Part shown: piece after piece, positions 8,124-16,675 of the stretch
How positions within the stretch are numbered: the first letter of the stretch is position 1
Layout: each line of letters opens with the position of its first letter
Source: Schinkia azotoformans LMG 9581
GTDB lineage: Bacteria; Bacillota; Bacilli; Bacillales; Bacillaceae_J
DNA length: 48,738 bases
NCBI RefSeq assembly: GCF_000307855.1
Contig: NZ_AJLR01000047.1
Coordinates: 1-48,738 of the forward strand
Direction: 5' to 3'
The notes under the pieces: model-generated
What the model saw: the letters and a program-made list of their open reading frames with translations, nothing else
Database searches by the model: none
Told to the model about the DNA's origin: nothing
Program-made: the position numbers and the translations under genes

Positions 8124-9914
8124 TTATTTTGCCTCCTTCTCTTCATGTTTCTCTTCTACTTCATGTTTTGTTGAATAGTCACGCTTACGTGGTTTGATAA
8201 GTGAAATATCAACTTCCTCATAAGTGAACTCAGGTGCACTTTTCTCACCTGTGAACTTCGCTTTTGTAGTCTTTAACCAGTCTTCATCATTACGTTCCGG
8301 GAATTCTGGTTTGTAATGGGCACCACGGCTTTCATTACGATTATAAGCACCTAATGTAATTACACGTGCTAGTTGAAGCATATTCTTTAATTGACGTGTG
8401 AACATAACACCTTGGTTATTCCATTTAGCTGAATCATTGATGTTGATATGTTCCCAACGCTCTTGTAACTCTTGGATCTTTTCATCAGTTTTAAGAAGTC
8501 GATCATTGTAACGAACAACTGTTACATTGTCTGTCATCCATTCACCAAGCTCTTTATGAATGACGTATGCATTTTCAGAACCAGTTGTCATTGAAGTTAA
8601 CTTACTAAACTTGTCCTGTTCCAAGCGAAGCTGACTTTCGAATACTGACTCAGGAAGTGAATCAGTTGCTTTCTTGCGATTTCTCATATACTCAACCGCA
8701 TTTGGTCCTGCAACCATACCACCATAAATAGCAGATAATAATGAGTTCGCACCTAGACGGTTTGCACCATGCTGGGAATAATCACACTCACCAGCTGCAA
8801 AAAGACCTGGAATATTGGTCATTTGATTAAAGTCTACCCACATACCGCCCATTGAATAGTGAACAGCAGGGTAGATTTGCATTGGAACTTTACGTGGATC
8901 ATCACCAGTAAACTTCTCATAAATTTCGATAATACCGCCAAGTTTGACGTCAAGCTCATGTGGATCCTTATGTGAAAGGTCAAGATAAACTCTATTTTCA
9001 CCATTGATTCCAAGCTTTTGATTTACGCACACGTCAAAAATTTCACGTGTTGCAATATCACGTGGAACTAGATTGCCGTATGCTGGGTATTTTTCTTCAA
9101 GGAAGTACCATGGCTTACCATCTTTATATGTCCATACACGTCCACCTTCACCACGTGCTGATTCACTCATTAGGCGGTTTTTATCATCACCTGGAATAGC
9201 TGTTGGGTGGATTTGAATGAATTCACCGTTAGCATAGTAAACCCCTTGCTGATACGCAGCAGAAGCCGCTGTAGCGGTATTAATAACTGAGTTAGTAGTT
9301 CTACCAAAAATAATCCCAGGACCACCAGTAGCCAAAATAACTGCGTCAGCTTTAAATGCTTTAATCTCATGTGATCGCATATCTTGTGCAACAACACCAC
9401 GGCATTCTTCGCTATCATCAAGGATTAATGACAGCATGTCCCAGCCTTCATACTTCGTAACAAGTCCTGCCACTTCATGACGACGAACTTGCTCATCTAA
9501 GGCATATAGTAGCTGCTGGCCAGTTGTCGCACCAGCAAATGCTGTACGGTGATGCTGTGTTCCACCGAAACGACGGAAGTCTAATAAACCTTCTGGAGTA
9601 CGGTTGAACATAACGCCCATACGGTCAAATAAATGAATAATACCAGGTGCGGCATCGCACATAGCCTTAACAGGTGGTTGGTTTGCTAAGAAGTCGCCAC
9701 CATAAATTGTATCGTCAAAATGTATCCAAGGTGAATCGCCTTCACCTTTCGTATTAACTGCACCGTTAATACCACCCTGTGCACATACAGAGTGAGAACG
9801 TTTAACAGGTACTAGTGATAATAAGTCAACATGAACCCCTGCCTCAGCAGCTTTAACTGTTGCCATTAAACCGGCTAAGCCGCCACCGACAATAACAAGA
9901 TTTCCATTACTCAA
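8124..9914 (-). CDS. sdhA: Succinate dehydrogenase flavoprotein subunit
   Basis: A 596-residue catalytic subunit that oxidises succinate to fumarate at the inner face of the membrane. It has the dinucleotide-binding GGGLAGL (residues 10-16), the covalent-FAD site around His41 in RSHSVCAQGG, the HRTAFAGATTG segment and the SARGEGGRVW and HYSMGGMWVD substrate motifs. The C-terminus is rich in Lys and Glu (KHEVEEKHEEKEAK). It is separated from sdhC by 244 bases because a 192-bp dispersed repeat lies between them; this junction is much tighter in B. subtilis. An RBS (GGGGAGTGAG) precedes ATG. Confidence 0.96.
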   Translation of the reverse strand: MSNGNLVIVGGGLAGLMATVKAAEAGVHVDLLSLVPVKRSHSVCAQGGINGAVNTKGEGDSPWIHFDDTIYGGDFLANQPPVKAMCDAAPGIIHLFDRMGVMFNRTPEGLLDFRRFGGTQHHRTAFAGATTGQQLLYALDEQVRRHEVAGLVTKYEGWDMLSLILDDSEECRGVVAQDMRSHEIKAFKADAVILATGGPGIIFGRTTNSVINTATAASAAYQQGVYYANGEFIQIHPTAIPGDDKNRLMSESARGEGGRVWTYKDGKPWYFLEEKYPAYGNLVPRDIATREIFDVCVNQKLGINGENRVYLDLSHKDPHELDVKLGGIIEIYEKFTGDDPRKVPMQIYPAVHYSMGGMWVDFNQMTNIPGLFAAGECDYSQHGANRLGANSLLSAIYGGMVAGPNAVEYMRNRKKATDSLPESVFESQLRLEQDKFSKLTSMTTGSENAYVIHKELGEWMTDNVTVVRYNDRLLKTDEKIQELQERWEHININDSAKWNNQGVMFTRQLKNMLQLARVITLGAYNRNESRGAHYKPEFPERNDEDWLKTTKAKFTGEKSAPEFTYEEVDISLIKPRKRDYSTKHEVEEKHEEKEAK

Positions 9915-9954
9915 AATAACTCACTCCCCGATTTGGTTTGATCCGAAACTTATA

Positions 9955-10146
9955 TCAAATGCGCCTTGGCATATTTGTACCCGGATTTTTTCGAGCTTGC
10001 TCGAAAAACTACCTTTAAAAATCCGCGGCATCCGCCGGAGGCTTTAACTTTATTCAGCCAGTGTTTACACCATCACTGAATTAATATACTAATTTGCATT
10101 CATCTCATCACTTAATAGAAGTGGGAGACTTCTGCTGAATAAAGTT
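9955..10146 (-). repeat. Dispersed repeat family 1, copy A (192 bp) inside the sdh operon
   Basis: Begins TCAAATGCGCCTTGG, contains TTTTTTCGAGC-TT-GCTCGAAAAA (a near-perfect hairpin), then GGCATCCGCCGGAGGC, then ACTTTATTCAG, and ends CTGAATAAAGTT, so the last third is bounded by inverted copies of AACTTTATTCAG. The same modules in the same order occur at 24911-25100 (opposite orientation) and, internally deleted, at 42993-43064. Strand refers to the sdh message; the element reads in plus orientation. No frame of useful length is present. Confidence 0.85.
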
Positions 10147-10158
10147 AAACGAACTAGA

Positions 10159-10788
10159 TTACATAGTAGCTAATTGTGGATCTAAGAATGCAAATATTGC
10201 TCTTAATGCCACAATTGAAAGTAATACAAAAATACCCATTGTCACATAAGTGGATATTTGCTGCGAACGAGGAGTAATTGTAAGTCCCCAGCTTACAAAG
10301 AAAGACCATAATCCATTTGCTAAATGGAATACAGCTGAAAGTACACCCACAATATAGAATACTAGCATTACTGGACTACTTAAAATATTTGCCATCATAT
10401 CAAAGTTTACTTCCGCTCCAAATTGAGCAGCTAAACGAGTTTCCCAAACATGCCATACTACAAATATTAGTGTAATAACACCAGTTACACGTTGTAGTAA
10501 GAACATCCAGTTTCTGAAAAAACCATATCTACTGGCATTGTTTTTCGCAGTATAGGCGATATAAAGTCCATAAACTGCATGATATAGTAATGGTAAAAAG
10601 ATAATAAATACCTCTAAAAGATAGCGGAATGGTAAATTCGCCATAAAATTTGCAGCGTTGTTAAATGATTCCGCCCCTTTTGTTGCAAAATGATTTACAA
10701 CTAAATGTTGTGTCACAAAAACACCGACCGGAATGATCCCCAATAATGAATGAAGTCTCCGGTTTAAAAATTCTCGATCCTTTGCCAT
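10159..10788 (-). CDS. sdhC: Succinate dehydrogenase cytochrome b558 subunit
   Basis: A 209-residue membrane anchor of succinate:quinone reductase with five predicted transmembrane segments. Conserved histidines that can ligate the two haems appear in RRLHSLLGIIPVGVFVTQHLVVNHF, LLYHAVYG, VVWHVWET and VFHLANGLW (motifs named piecewise). Length and pattern match B. subtilis SdhC. It is the first gene of sdhCAB. A good promoter lies at 10936-10964, with a long leader between. The RBS is a run of Gs (AAGGGGGGGC) 5 bases before ATG. Confidence 0.94.
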   Translation of the reverse strand: MAKDREFLNRRLHSLLGIIPVGVFVTQHLVVNHFATKGAESFNNAANFMANLPFRYLLEVFIIFLPLLYHAVYGLYIAYTAKNNASRYGFFRNWMFLLQRVTGVITLIFVVWHVWETRLAAQFGAEVNFDMMANILSSPVMLVFYIVGVLSAVFHLANGLWSFFVSWGLTITPRSQQISTYVTMGIFVLLSIVALRAIFAFLDPQLATM

Positions 10789-10873
10789 TTTTGCCCCCCC
10801 TTAATACTTTTCATCAGATTTAATTAAATTAGTGCTACTAGACAGAACGATAGTTTCCTACCTCCCCGTATGT

Positions 10874-10916
10874 AAAAAAAGCTCCAAAGAAGCATCCATT
10901 TTGTGAACCTTCTTTG
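10874..10916 (-). promoter_or_regulatory. Terminator-like hairpin in the sdhC leader
   Basis: On the minus strand CAAAGAAG (10909-10916) pairs perfectly with CTTCTTTG (10885-10892) across a 16-base loop, followed by GAGC and seven Ts (10874-10880). It lies between the sdh promoter and sdhC and has the form of an intrinsic terminator, so it could act as an attenuator. The rest of the 10789-11144 gap is the promoter, A+T-rich leader and the yslB upstream region. Confidence 0.5.
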
Positions 10917-10935
10917 AATAATCTGTGACATGTCC

Positions 10936-10964
10936 ATTTTACTCTCATCTACAAAACACGTCAA
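10936..10964 (-). promoter_or_regulatory. Sigma-A promoter of sdhCAB
   Basis: On the minus strand -35 TTGACG (10959-10964), a 17-base spacer and -10 TAAAAT (10936-10941), giving a leader of about 140 bases before sdhC. Confidence 0.7.
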
Positions 10965-11144
10965 GAACACCCATAGATAAAGATTCAAAAAATTCATTTT
11001 CTTGTATTTTCTTTCATGTTTCTCCTGCTTTCGACTTATATCTTCGTCATTTATATGCGTTTTTTATACATTTTTTATAATAAAACACCCTATTGCTAAC
11101 CTATGCAAAAAAGATAATAATAAACATAGAAAGGGTGGTAACGA

Positions 11145-11582
11145 TTGTTTAATAAACGACTGAAAGAAAACAATGATATAAATTTAACACAATTAACAAT
11201 TCCTGCCTTTGGCTATGAATTAGTTCGTGAAACGCTATTAAAAGATATTCTAGGCAAGGATTACAAATCCATTTTATATTGGGGTGGAAAAAATCTTGCC
11301 CGTAAACATCCACTTGAAACGATCCAGGAAATTATCGATTTCTTTGAATCAGCAGGGCTTGGAACATTAAAAGTTACTAAAGAAAATAAGAATGAAATGA
11401 TATTTGAACTCACAAGTGATCTGATCACAAATCGTTTCGCACGTGACTCCGAATACTCCTATCAGCTTGAGGCCGGGTTTTTGGCCGAACAGTTGCAAAA
11501 CATAATGGGGAATGAAGCCGAAACAATGGAGCAGCAGAAGAAGAGACTAAATACTATTATTTTTACCGTACAATGGGAATAG
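11145..11582 (+). CDS. yslB: YslB family protein (DUF2507)
   Basis: A 145-residue protein matching B. subtilis YslB in place and sequence style (LTIPAFGYELVRETLLKDILG near residues 16-36, then LYWGGKNLARKHP). It belongs to the DUF2507 family; structures show an alpha-beta fold like the V4R/heme-NO-binding-associated domains, but no function is established. It starts with TTG, preceded by AAAGGGTGG at 6 bases. It is transcribed toward uvrC. In B. subtilis lysC lies between uvrC and yslB; here there is no gene between them. Confidence 0.85.
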   Translation: MFNKRLKENNDINLTQLTIPAFGYELVRETLLKDILGKDYKSILYWGGKNLARKHPLETIQEIIDFFESAGLGTLKVTKENKNEMIFELTSDLITNRFARDSEYSYQLEAGFLAEQLQNIMGNEAETMEQQKKRLNTIIFTVQWE

Positions 11583-11605
11583 TATTCATTATATAAAAAT
11601 AAAGT

Positions 11606-11637
11606 AGGTGTCCGAGGAAATTATTCTTCTGACACCT
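11606..11637. terminator. Bidirectional hairpin between yslB and uvrC
   Basis: AGGTGTC-C-GAGGAA, loop ATTA, TTCTTC-T-GACACCT forms a 13-bp stem with one mismatch. T-rich sequence follows on the minus strand (CTTTATTTTT). The uvrC stop codon lies in the loop. Confidence 0.6.
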
Positions 11638-13420
11638 TGTCTTGTGTATCTTGTTTAATATGGTTAATAATATTTTCAGCCACATTTTTGGGGATATTGA
11701 TGGCTGTCAACTCTTCCATTGTTGCTTCTTTCAATTTCTTGATTGAACCAAAATGGTTTAATATTTTCTTTTTTCTTTGCTCTCCTACACCTGGAATGTC
11801 ATCTAATATCGATTTAAAAGCGGTTTTCCCTCTAAGCTGACGATGAAATGTGATTGCAAATCGGTGCACCTCATCTTGGATTCTTTGCAGTAAATAAAAT
11901 TCCTGACTATTCCTGCCCAGATCAATCAACTCAAGCGGGTCGCCAAAGAGCAGTTCTGATGTTCGGTGTTTTTCATCCTTTGCCAAACCACAGATGGGCA
12001 GCTCTAATCCTAATTCATTTTCAAGGACATCCTTTACAGCTTGGATATGACCTTTACCACCATCGATAATAATTAAGTCAGGGAGCGGCAGATTTTCTTT
12101 TAATAATCTTGTATACCTTCTTCTCGTAACTTCTCTCATTGAAGCATAGTCGTCGGGACCTTCTACACTTTTTATTTTATATTTGCGGTACTCTTTTTTT
12201 TCCGGTTTCCCATCAACAAACATGATCATTGCCGATACAGGGTCTGTCCCTTGAATGTTTGAGTTATCAAAAGCTTCAATACGATGCGGAGTAGGAATCC
12301 CCATCTTTTGCCCTAAATTCTCAACAGCCTTAATGGTCCTTTCCTCATCTCTTTCAATCAAGGCAAACTTTTCTTTTAACGCAATTTTGGCGTTTTTGAT
12401 CGCTAGGTCGACTAAATCCTTTTTCTTGCCTCTTTTTGGTTGAATCACTTTTACATCAACTAATTTTTCCGCATATTCACCATTAATTTCTTCAGGCAAA
12501 AAGATTTCTTTTGGCTTTAGATGATTACTTTTTAAATAAAATTGACCTAAATAAGTAAGCAAGTCTTCTTCCGGTTCGTTATAAAAAGGAAAAAGTGATA
12601 CATCCCGCTCAATTAATTTTCCTTGTCGAACAAAAAATACTTGAACACACATCCAGCCTTTATCATACGTATATCCAAAAACATCGCGGTCGACAAGCTC
12701 ATTCAAGTTCATTTTTTGTTTTTCCATGACTGATTCAATATGGGCAATTTGGTCGCGATATTCTTTTGCCCTTTCAAAATCAAGCTCTTCTGACGCTTTG
12801 TACATCTTTTCTTCTAAACTCTTTTTAATATCCTGATGGCCGCCATTTAAAAATTTTACAATTTCATCGACCATTTCCTTATTTTTCGCTTCCGAAATAT
12901 CCTTCACACATGGTGCCAAGCATTGATTCATATGATAATACAAGCAGACCCGATCTGGTATCGTTGAACATTTTCTTAATGGATAAAGTCGGTCTAATAA
13001 TTTTTTTGTTTCATTGGCTGCTTGGACATTGGCATAGGGGCCAAAGTATTTTCCCTTATCCTTTTTTACATTTCTTGTAGTAAGTAGCCGTGGATGTCTC
13101 TCGGCTGTTATTTTTAGATAGGGATAGCTTTTATCATCTTTTAGCATGACGTTATACTTAGGGTCATGCTTTTTAATCAAATTCATTTCTAATATTAAAG
13201 CTTCCAATTCTGAGGAGGTTACAATAAATTCGAAATCCTCTATTTCAGACACTAATCGTGCCGTCTTACCGTCATGCGAACCTGTAAAATAGGAGCGGAC
13301 ACGATTTTTTAATATTTTCGCCTTGCCGACATAGATAATCGTCTCTTGTCGATCTTTCATTAAGTAACAGCCTGGTTGATCAGGTAAGAGAGCGAGTTTT
13401 TCCTTAAGATGATTGTTCAT
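11621..13420 (-). CDS. uvrC: Excinuclease ABC subunit C
   Basis: A 599-residue nuclease that makes both incisions in nucleotide excision repair after UvrAB damage recognition. Order of domains: GIY-YIG (GCYLMKDRQ through [16 protein letters not shown], residues about 16-50), a cysteine cluster region near 145-165, the UVR motif that binds UvrB (about 195-230), the RNase H-like second nuclease ([14 protein letters not shown], then [10 protein letters not shown]), and C-terminal helix-hairpin-helix repeats ([20 protein letters not shown]). The ATG at 13420 is chosen because GGAGGTGA lies 6 bases before it; an upstream in-frame ATG has no RBS. It follows trxA and its terminator. Confidence 0.96.
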   Translation of the reverse strand: MNNHLKEKLALLPDQPGCYLMKDRQETIIYVGKAKILKNRVRSYFTGSHDGKTARLVSEIEDFEFIVTSSELEALILEMNLIKKHDPKYNVMLKDDKSYPYLKITAERHPRLLTTRNVKKDKGKYFGPYANVQAANETKKLLDRLYPLRKCSTIPDRVCLYYHMNQCLAPCVKDISEAKNKEMVDEIVKFLNGGHQDIKKSLEEKMYKASEELDFERAKEYRDQIAHIESVMEKQKMNLNELVDRDVFGYTYDKGWMCVQVFFVRQGKLIERDVSLFPFYNEPEEDLLTYLGQFYLKSNHLKPKEIFLPEEINGEYAEKLVDVKVIQPKRGKKKDLVDLAIKNAKIALKEKFALIERDEERTIKAVENLGQKMGIPTPHRIEAFDNSNIQGTDPVSAMIMFVDGKPEKKEYRKYKIKSVEGPDDYASMREVTRRRYTRLLKENLPLPDLIIIDGGKGHIQAVKDVLENELGLELPICGLAKDEKHRTSELLFGDPLELIDLGRNSQEFYLLQRIQDEVHRFAITFHRQLRGKTAFKSILDDIPGVGEQRKKKILNHFGSIKKLKEATMEELTAINIPKNVAENIINHIKQDTQDKVSEE

Positions 13421-13441
13421 GAAAATCACCTCCATAACAGT

Positions 13442-13476
13442 AAAAAAATAAGCCAAATTTCTGGCTTATTTTTTTA
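13442..13476 (-). terminator. Intrinsic terminator of trxA
   Basis: A symmetric hairpin, AAATAAGCCA with loop GAAATT and TGGCTTATTT, continuing into a T-run on the minus strand. It also reaches the uvrC upstream region, so uvrC depends on read-through or its own promoter. Confidence 0.85.
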
Positions 13477-13484
13477 CTTTTTAT

Positions 13485-13799
13485 TTAAATATGGCTTTCT
13501 AATTTAGCTAAAAGTGCATCCTTTGGTTGGAAACCAACGAACTGATCTACCTTTGTTCCATCTTTAAATACTAATAGTGTAGGAATACTCATAACTCCAA
13601 ACTTAGCTGCTGTATCAGGATTTTCATCAACATCTAATTTAACGATTTTTAATTTATCGCCTAATTCGCCAGAAATCTCTTCTAATACAGGAGCAATCAT
13701 CTTACAAGGTCCACACCAAGGTGCCCAAAAATCTACTAATACTGTACCTTGACTAGTTTCAGTTTCAAAGTTTTGATCTGTTGCATTTACAATTGCCAT
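13485..13799 (-). CDS. trxA: Thioredoxin
   Basis: A 104-residue classical thioredoxin with the active site Trp28-Cys29-Gly-Pro-Cys32, the buried Asp23 and the cis-Pro loop [10 protein letters not shown]. It keeps cytoplasmic protein thiols reduced and donates electrons to ribonucleotide reductase and other enzymes. A strong AAGGAGG precedes the ATG. It is a single-gene unit between etfA and uvrC, as in B. subtilis, where it is essential. Confidence 0.97.
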   Translation of the reverse strand: MAIVNATDQNFETETSQGTVLVDFWAPWCGPCKMIAPVLEEISGELGDKLKIVKLDVDENPDTAAKFGVMSIPTLLVFKDGTKVDQFVGFQPKDALLAKLESHI

Positions 13800-13907
13800 A
13801 ATAATACCTCCTTAACCTGCGGTTAATACATTTAATAAAAAGAGTATATCACTATAAGTATTTCGATGCGAATCTTTTGCTCTCCTTCAATATTCCCTTA
13901 ATTTTTC

Positions 13908-14885
13908 TTAAGCATTCACTTTTACTTTCTTAAATTCCTCAATTAACAGGGGAACAACATCAAAAAGATCACCGACAATACCATAATCCGCCACATTAAA
14001 GATGTTTGCTTCAGGATCCTTATTGATGGCAACAATGACCTTGGAGTTGGACATCCCTGCAAGATGCTGGATTGCACCGGAAATACCGCATGCAATATAC
14101 AAGTCAGGCGTTACAACCTTTCCTGTTTGACCAATTTGCAAGGAATAATCGCAGTAATCAGCATCGCATGCACCACGTGAAGCTCCAACAGCTCCGCCTA
14201 ATAAATTCGCTAATTCCTTCAGTGCATTAAATCCTTCTGCACTTTTTACACCGCGGCCGCCTGCTACGATTACTTTCGCCTCAGACAGGTCAACACCTTC
14301 TGATGCTTTCGTGACTACATCTTTAATAATAGAACGTAAGTCTTTAATATCAACTGCAAGTGATGCAACATCACCCGTACGTGATTCATCTTTTTCAAGC
14401 GGTGGAATATTGTTTGGACGGATCGTCGCAAAAATAACACCGTCTGTGACGATTTTCTTTTCAAATGCCTTACCTGAATAAATCGGGCGTGTAAATACGA
14501 TATTTCCCCCAGTTACCTCTACATTAACACAGTCAGATACTAGTCCGGAGCCTAATTTAGAAGCAATTTTTGGTGATAAATCTTTTCCTAGAGCCGTATG
14601 CCCCAACACAATTCCTTCCGGATTCTCTGCATTTACTACAGCAAGTAATGCTTGAGAATAGCCATCAGGTGTATAATTTTTTAACTGTTCATTTTCAACC
14701 GTTACAACACGATCCGCCCCATATTGGATCATTGCGGCACCTAAGCTCGCAACTGTTTCACCAATTAATACTGCTACGACTTCTCCGCCTTCAGCAATTA
14801 GCTTTCCTGCAGCAACCGCTTCATATGATACATTGCGTAAATTGCCTTCACGAACTTCCCCTAAAACTAATACTTTTCTAGCCAT
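13908..14885 (-). CDS. etfA: Electron transfer flavoprotein alpha subunit
   Basis: A 325-residue subunit that, with EtfB, takes electrons from acyl-CoA dehydrogenases during beta-oxidation. The C-terminal FAD domain is clear: VIVAGGRGVKS, LLGGAVGASRGACD, QIGQTGKVVTPDLYIACGISGAIQH, and the final INKDPEANIF. The gene follows etfB by 16 bases with GGGGGGAGAAAG before ATG. It is the last gene of the lcfA-fadB-etfB-etfA fatty-acid block; no convincing terminator is visible between it and trxA. Confidence 0.95.
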   Translation of the reverse strand: MARKVLVLGEVREGNLRNVSYEAVAAGKLIAEGGEVVAVLIGETVASLGAAMIQYGADRVVTVENEQLKNYTPDGYSQALLAVVNAENPEGIVLGHTALGKDLSPKIASKLGSGLVSDCVNVEVTGGNIVFTRPIYSGKAFEKKIVTDGVIFATIRPNNIPPLEKDESRTGDVASLAVDIKDLRSIIKDVVTKASEGVDLSEAKVIVAGGRGVKSAEGFNALKELANLLGGAVGASRGACDADYCDYSLQIGQTGKVVTPDLYIACGISGAIQHLAGMSNSKVIVAINKDPEANIFNVADYGIVGDLFDVVPLLIEEFKKVKVNA

Positions 14886-14901
14886 AACTTTCTCCCCCCA
14901 C

Positions 14902-15675
14902 CTATATTACTTTCGCTTCAGTTTGTAGTAATTTTACTAATTCTTTCGCTTGGTCGCTTAATTCGCCTGCAAGGATTTTTCCTGTTCCTTTAGTTGGTGG
15001 CAAATAAATTTCAAGAGTTTTAGTTTTAGCTTCTATATCATCTTCGTCAATGTCCAAGTCATCTAATTCAAGCTCTTCTAAAGGCTTTTTCTTTGCTTTC
15101 ATAATACCCGGTAATGATGGATAGCGCGGCTCATTTAATCCTTGCTGAGCCGTTACAAGAAGCGGTAAAGTAGTTTCTACTACTTCGCTATCTCCTTCCA
15201 CATCACGTACAATTGTTGCTTTATTTCCATCAATATCAAGTTTTGTTATTGTCGTAACGTAGTTAATATTTAAAGCATCAGCGAGACGAGGACCAACTTG
15301 TCCAGATCCACCATCGATTGCAACGTTTCCTCCAAGGATGATGTCATATTCCTTATCCTTGAAAAATTCAGTAAGGACTGCAGCTGTTGTATATTGATCC
15401 CCATTTTCCACATCATCTTCAATATTGATTAATACGGCTTTGTCAGCTCCCATCGCTAGTGCCGTTCGTAGTTCTTTTTCAGAATCTTCATTTCCAATCG
15501 TAATAACGGTAACTTCTCCGCCATGTTTATCCTTTAGTTGAATAGCTTCTTCAAGTGCATATTCATCATATGGGTTAATAATAAATTCAGCACCATCTTC
15601 ACTGATCTTGCCATTGTTGATTGTAATTTTTTCTTCTGTGTCGAATGTTCTTTTCATTAATACATAAATATTCAT
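14902..15675 (-). CDS. etfB: Electron transfer flavoprotein beta subunit
   Basis: A 257-residue partner of EtfA, binding AMP. The family signature is seen in ALEEAIQLKDKHGGEVTVITIG (piecewise), LAMGADKAVLI and LGGNVAIDGGSGQVGPRLA, and the basic AKKKPLEE segment. The start is placed at ATG 15675, seven bases after AGGGAGGG; the preceding in-frame TTG at 15678 is less likely. It lies 75 bases downstream of fadB and 16 bases before etfA. Confidence 0.95.
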   Translation of the reverse strand: MNIYVLMKRTFDTEEKITINNGKISEDGAEFIINPYDEYALEEAIQLKDKHGGEVTVITIGNEDSEKELRTALAMGADKAVLINIEDDVENGDQYTTAAVLTEFFKDKEYDIILGGNVAIDGGSGQVGPRLADALNINYVTTITKLDIDGNKATIVRDVEGDSEVVETTLPLLVTAQQGLNEPRYPSLPGIMKAKKKPLEELELDDLDIDEDDIEAKTKTLEIYLPPTKGTGKILAGELSDQAKELVKLLQTEAKVI

Positions 15676-15753
15676 CAAATTTCCCTCCCTATAGTGTATA
15701 TCCTGTCACATCGCCTGAGCGATCGCTCATTTTTTGTCGATAGCAACCCAAAT

Positions 15754-16527
15754 CTAGCGTCCTTTAAACTCTGGTTTACGTTTTTCAAGGAATGCATTAA
15801 TTCCCTCTTTTGCGTCTTCTGAAACAAATACTTCCCCAAACAGTGTTGCTTCCTTTTCTACACCTTTTTCGAATAAACTACCTTTTGCATACTGGAGTAA
15901 TTCAATCGCTGCTTTCAAAGAAATTGGACTTTTAACTGCAATCTTCTTCGCTAGTTTATTTGCTTCATCAAATAAACTTTCTTCAGGATAAGCATGATTT
16001 ACAAGTCCGAGTTTGGCAGCTTGTCTTCCCGAAATTGGCTCACTTGTAAACATCATCTCCGCTGCTTTCGGCATGCCAACTAGACGAGGCAATCGTTGTG
16101 TCCCAGCAAACCCTGGAACTAAGCCCAACTGTAGTTCTGGCAGACCAAGCTTCGCATTTTCACCTACTAAGCGAATATGACAGCACATCGCAAGCTCTAA
16201 TCCACCGCCAAGAGCAGCACCATGGATTGCTGCAATAACAGGCTTGGAAAAGTTCTCAACGCGATCAAAAATTTGTTGACCCCTTTGTGCCAACTCTTGG
16301 AAGTCCTGCGCTGTTTCAATTTCTGTAAACTCCTTAATATCAGCACCTGCTGAGAAGAATTTGCCCTCACCTTTCATTAAGAGGACTCTAACATCTTCGT
16401 TTGCTTCCATTTCATCCAATACAACTGAAAGCTCTTTCAAAACCTGTGTTGCTAAAGCGTTTGCAGGAGGTCTGTTTAAAGTAATTGTAGCAACCTTCTC
16501 TTCAATTTGTACAGTAAAAAAGCCCAT
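15754..16527 (-). CDS. fadB: Enoyl-CoA hydratase
   Basis: A 257-residue crotonase-fold enzyme that hydrates trans-2-enoyl-CoA in beta-oxidation. The oxyanion-hole and active-site segments are KFFSAGADIKEF (about residues 56-67) and AAIHGAALGGGLELAM (about 98-113), with the catalytic Glu pair in LGLPELQLGLVPGFAGTQRLPR. RBS GGGGAGGAAT precedes ATG. It lies in the fatty-acid block, but the regulator gene fadR that separates lcfA and fadB in B. subtilis is missing here. Confidence 0.93.
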   Translation of the reverse strand: MGFFTVQIEEKVATITLNRPPANALATQVLKELSVVLDEMEANEDVRVLLMKGEGKFFSAGADIKEFTEIETAQDFQELAQRGQQIFDRVENFSKPVIAAIHGAALGGGLELAMCCHIRLVGENAKLGLPELQLGLVPGFAGTQRLPRLVGMPKAAEMMFTSEPISGRQAAKLGLVNHAYPEESLFDEANKLAKKIAVKSPISLKAAIELLQYAKGSLFEKGVEKEATLFGEVFVSEDAKEGINAFLEKRKPEFKGR

Positions 16528-16650
16528 TAATGTAATTCCTCCCCATCCCTAGAGTTTCTACTATTTACATTTAATGATTAAATCTCATCACTCATACTCA
16601 ATTTTAATGTAGTGTCGTAAAACTGTCAATATTCCAACAATTCGGAATGG

Positions 16651-16675
16651 ACCTGAACAACTTAGTTGTTCAGGT
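16651..16675 (+). other. Perfect 11-bp hairpin at the lcfA 3' end, T-tract on the plus strand
   Basis: ACCTGAACAAC, loop TTA, GTTGTTCAGGT. The T-rich tail (TTGTTTTTTAG) is on the plus strand, so as an intrinsic terminator it would stop antisense transcription into lcfA. On the minus strand, the sense direction for lcfA, no U-tract follows. The lcfA stop codon lies in the right arm. Confidence 0.6.

Noticed and set aside
16651-16675. LexA box (GAAC..GTTC) at the lcfA end
   Set aside because: Spacing is 9 rather than 4 bases, and the sequence is better explained as a hairpin.
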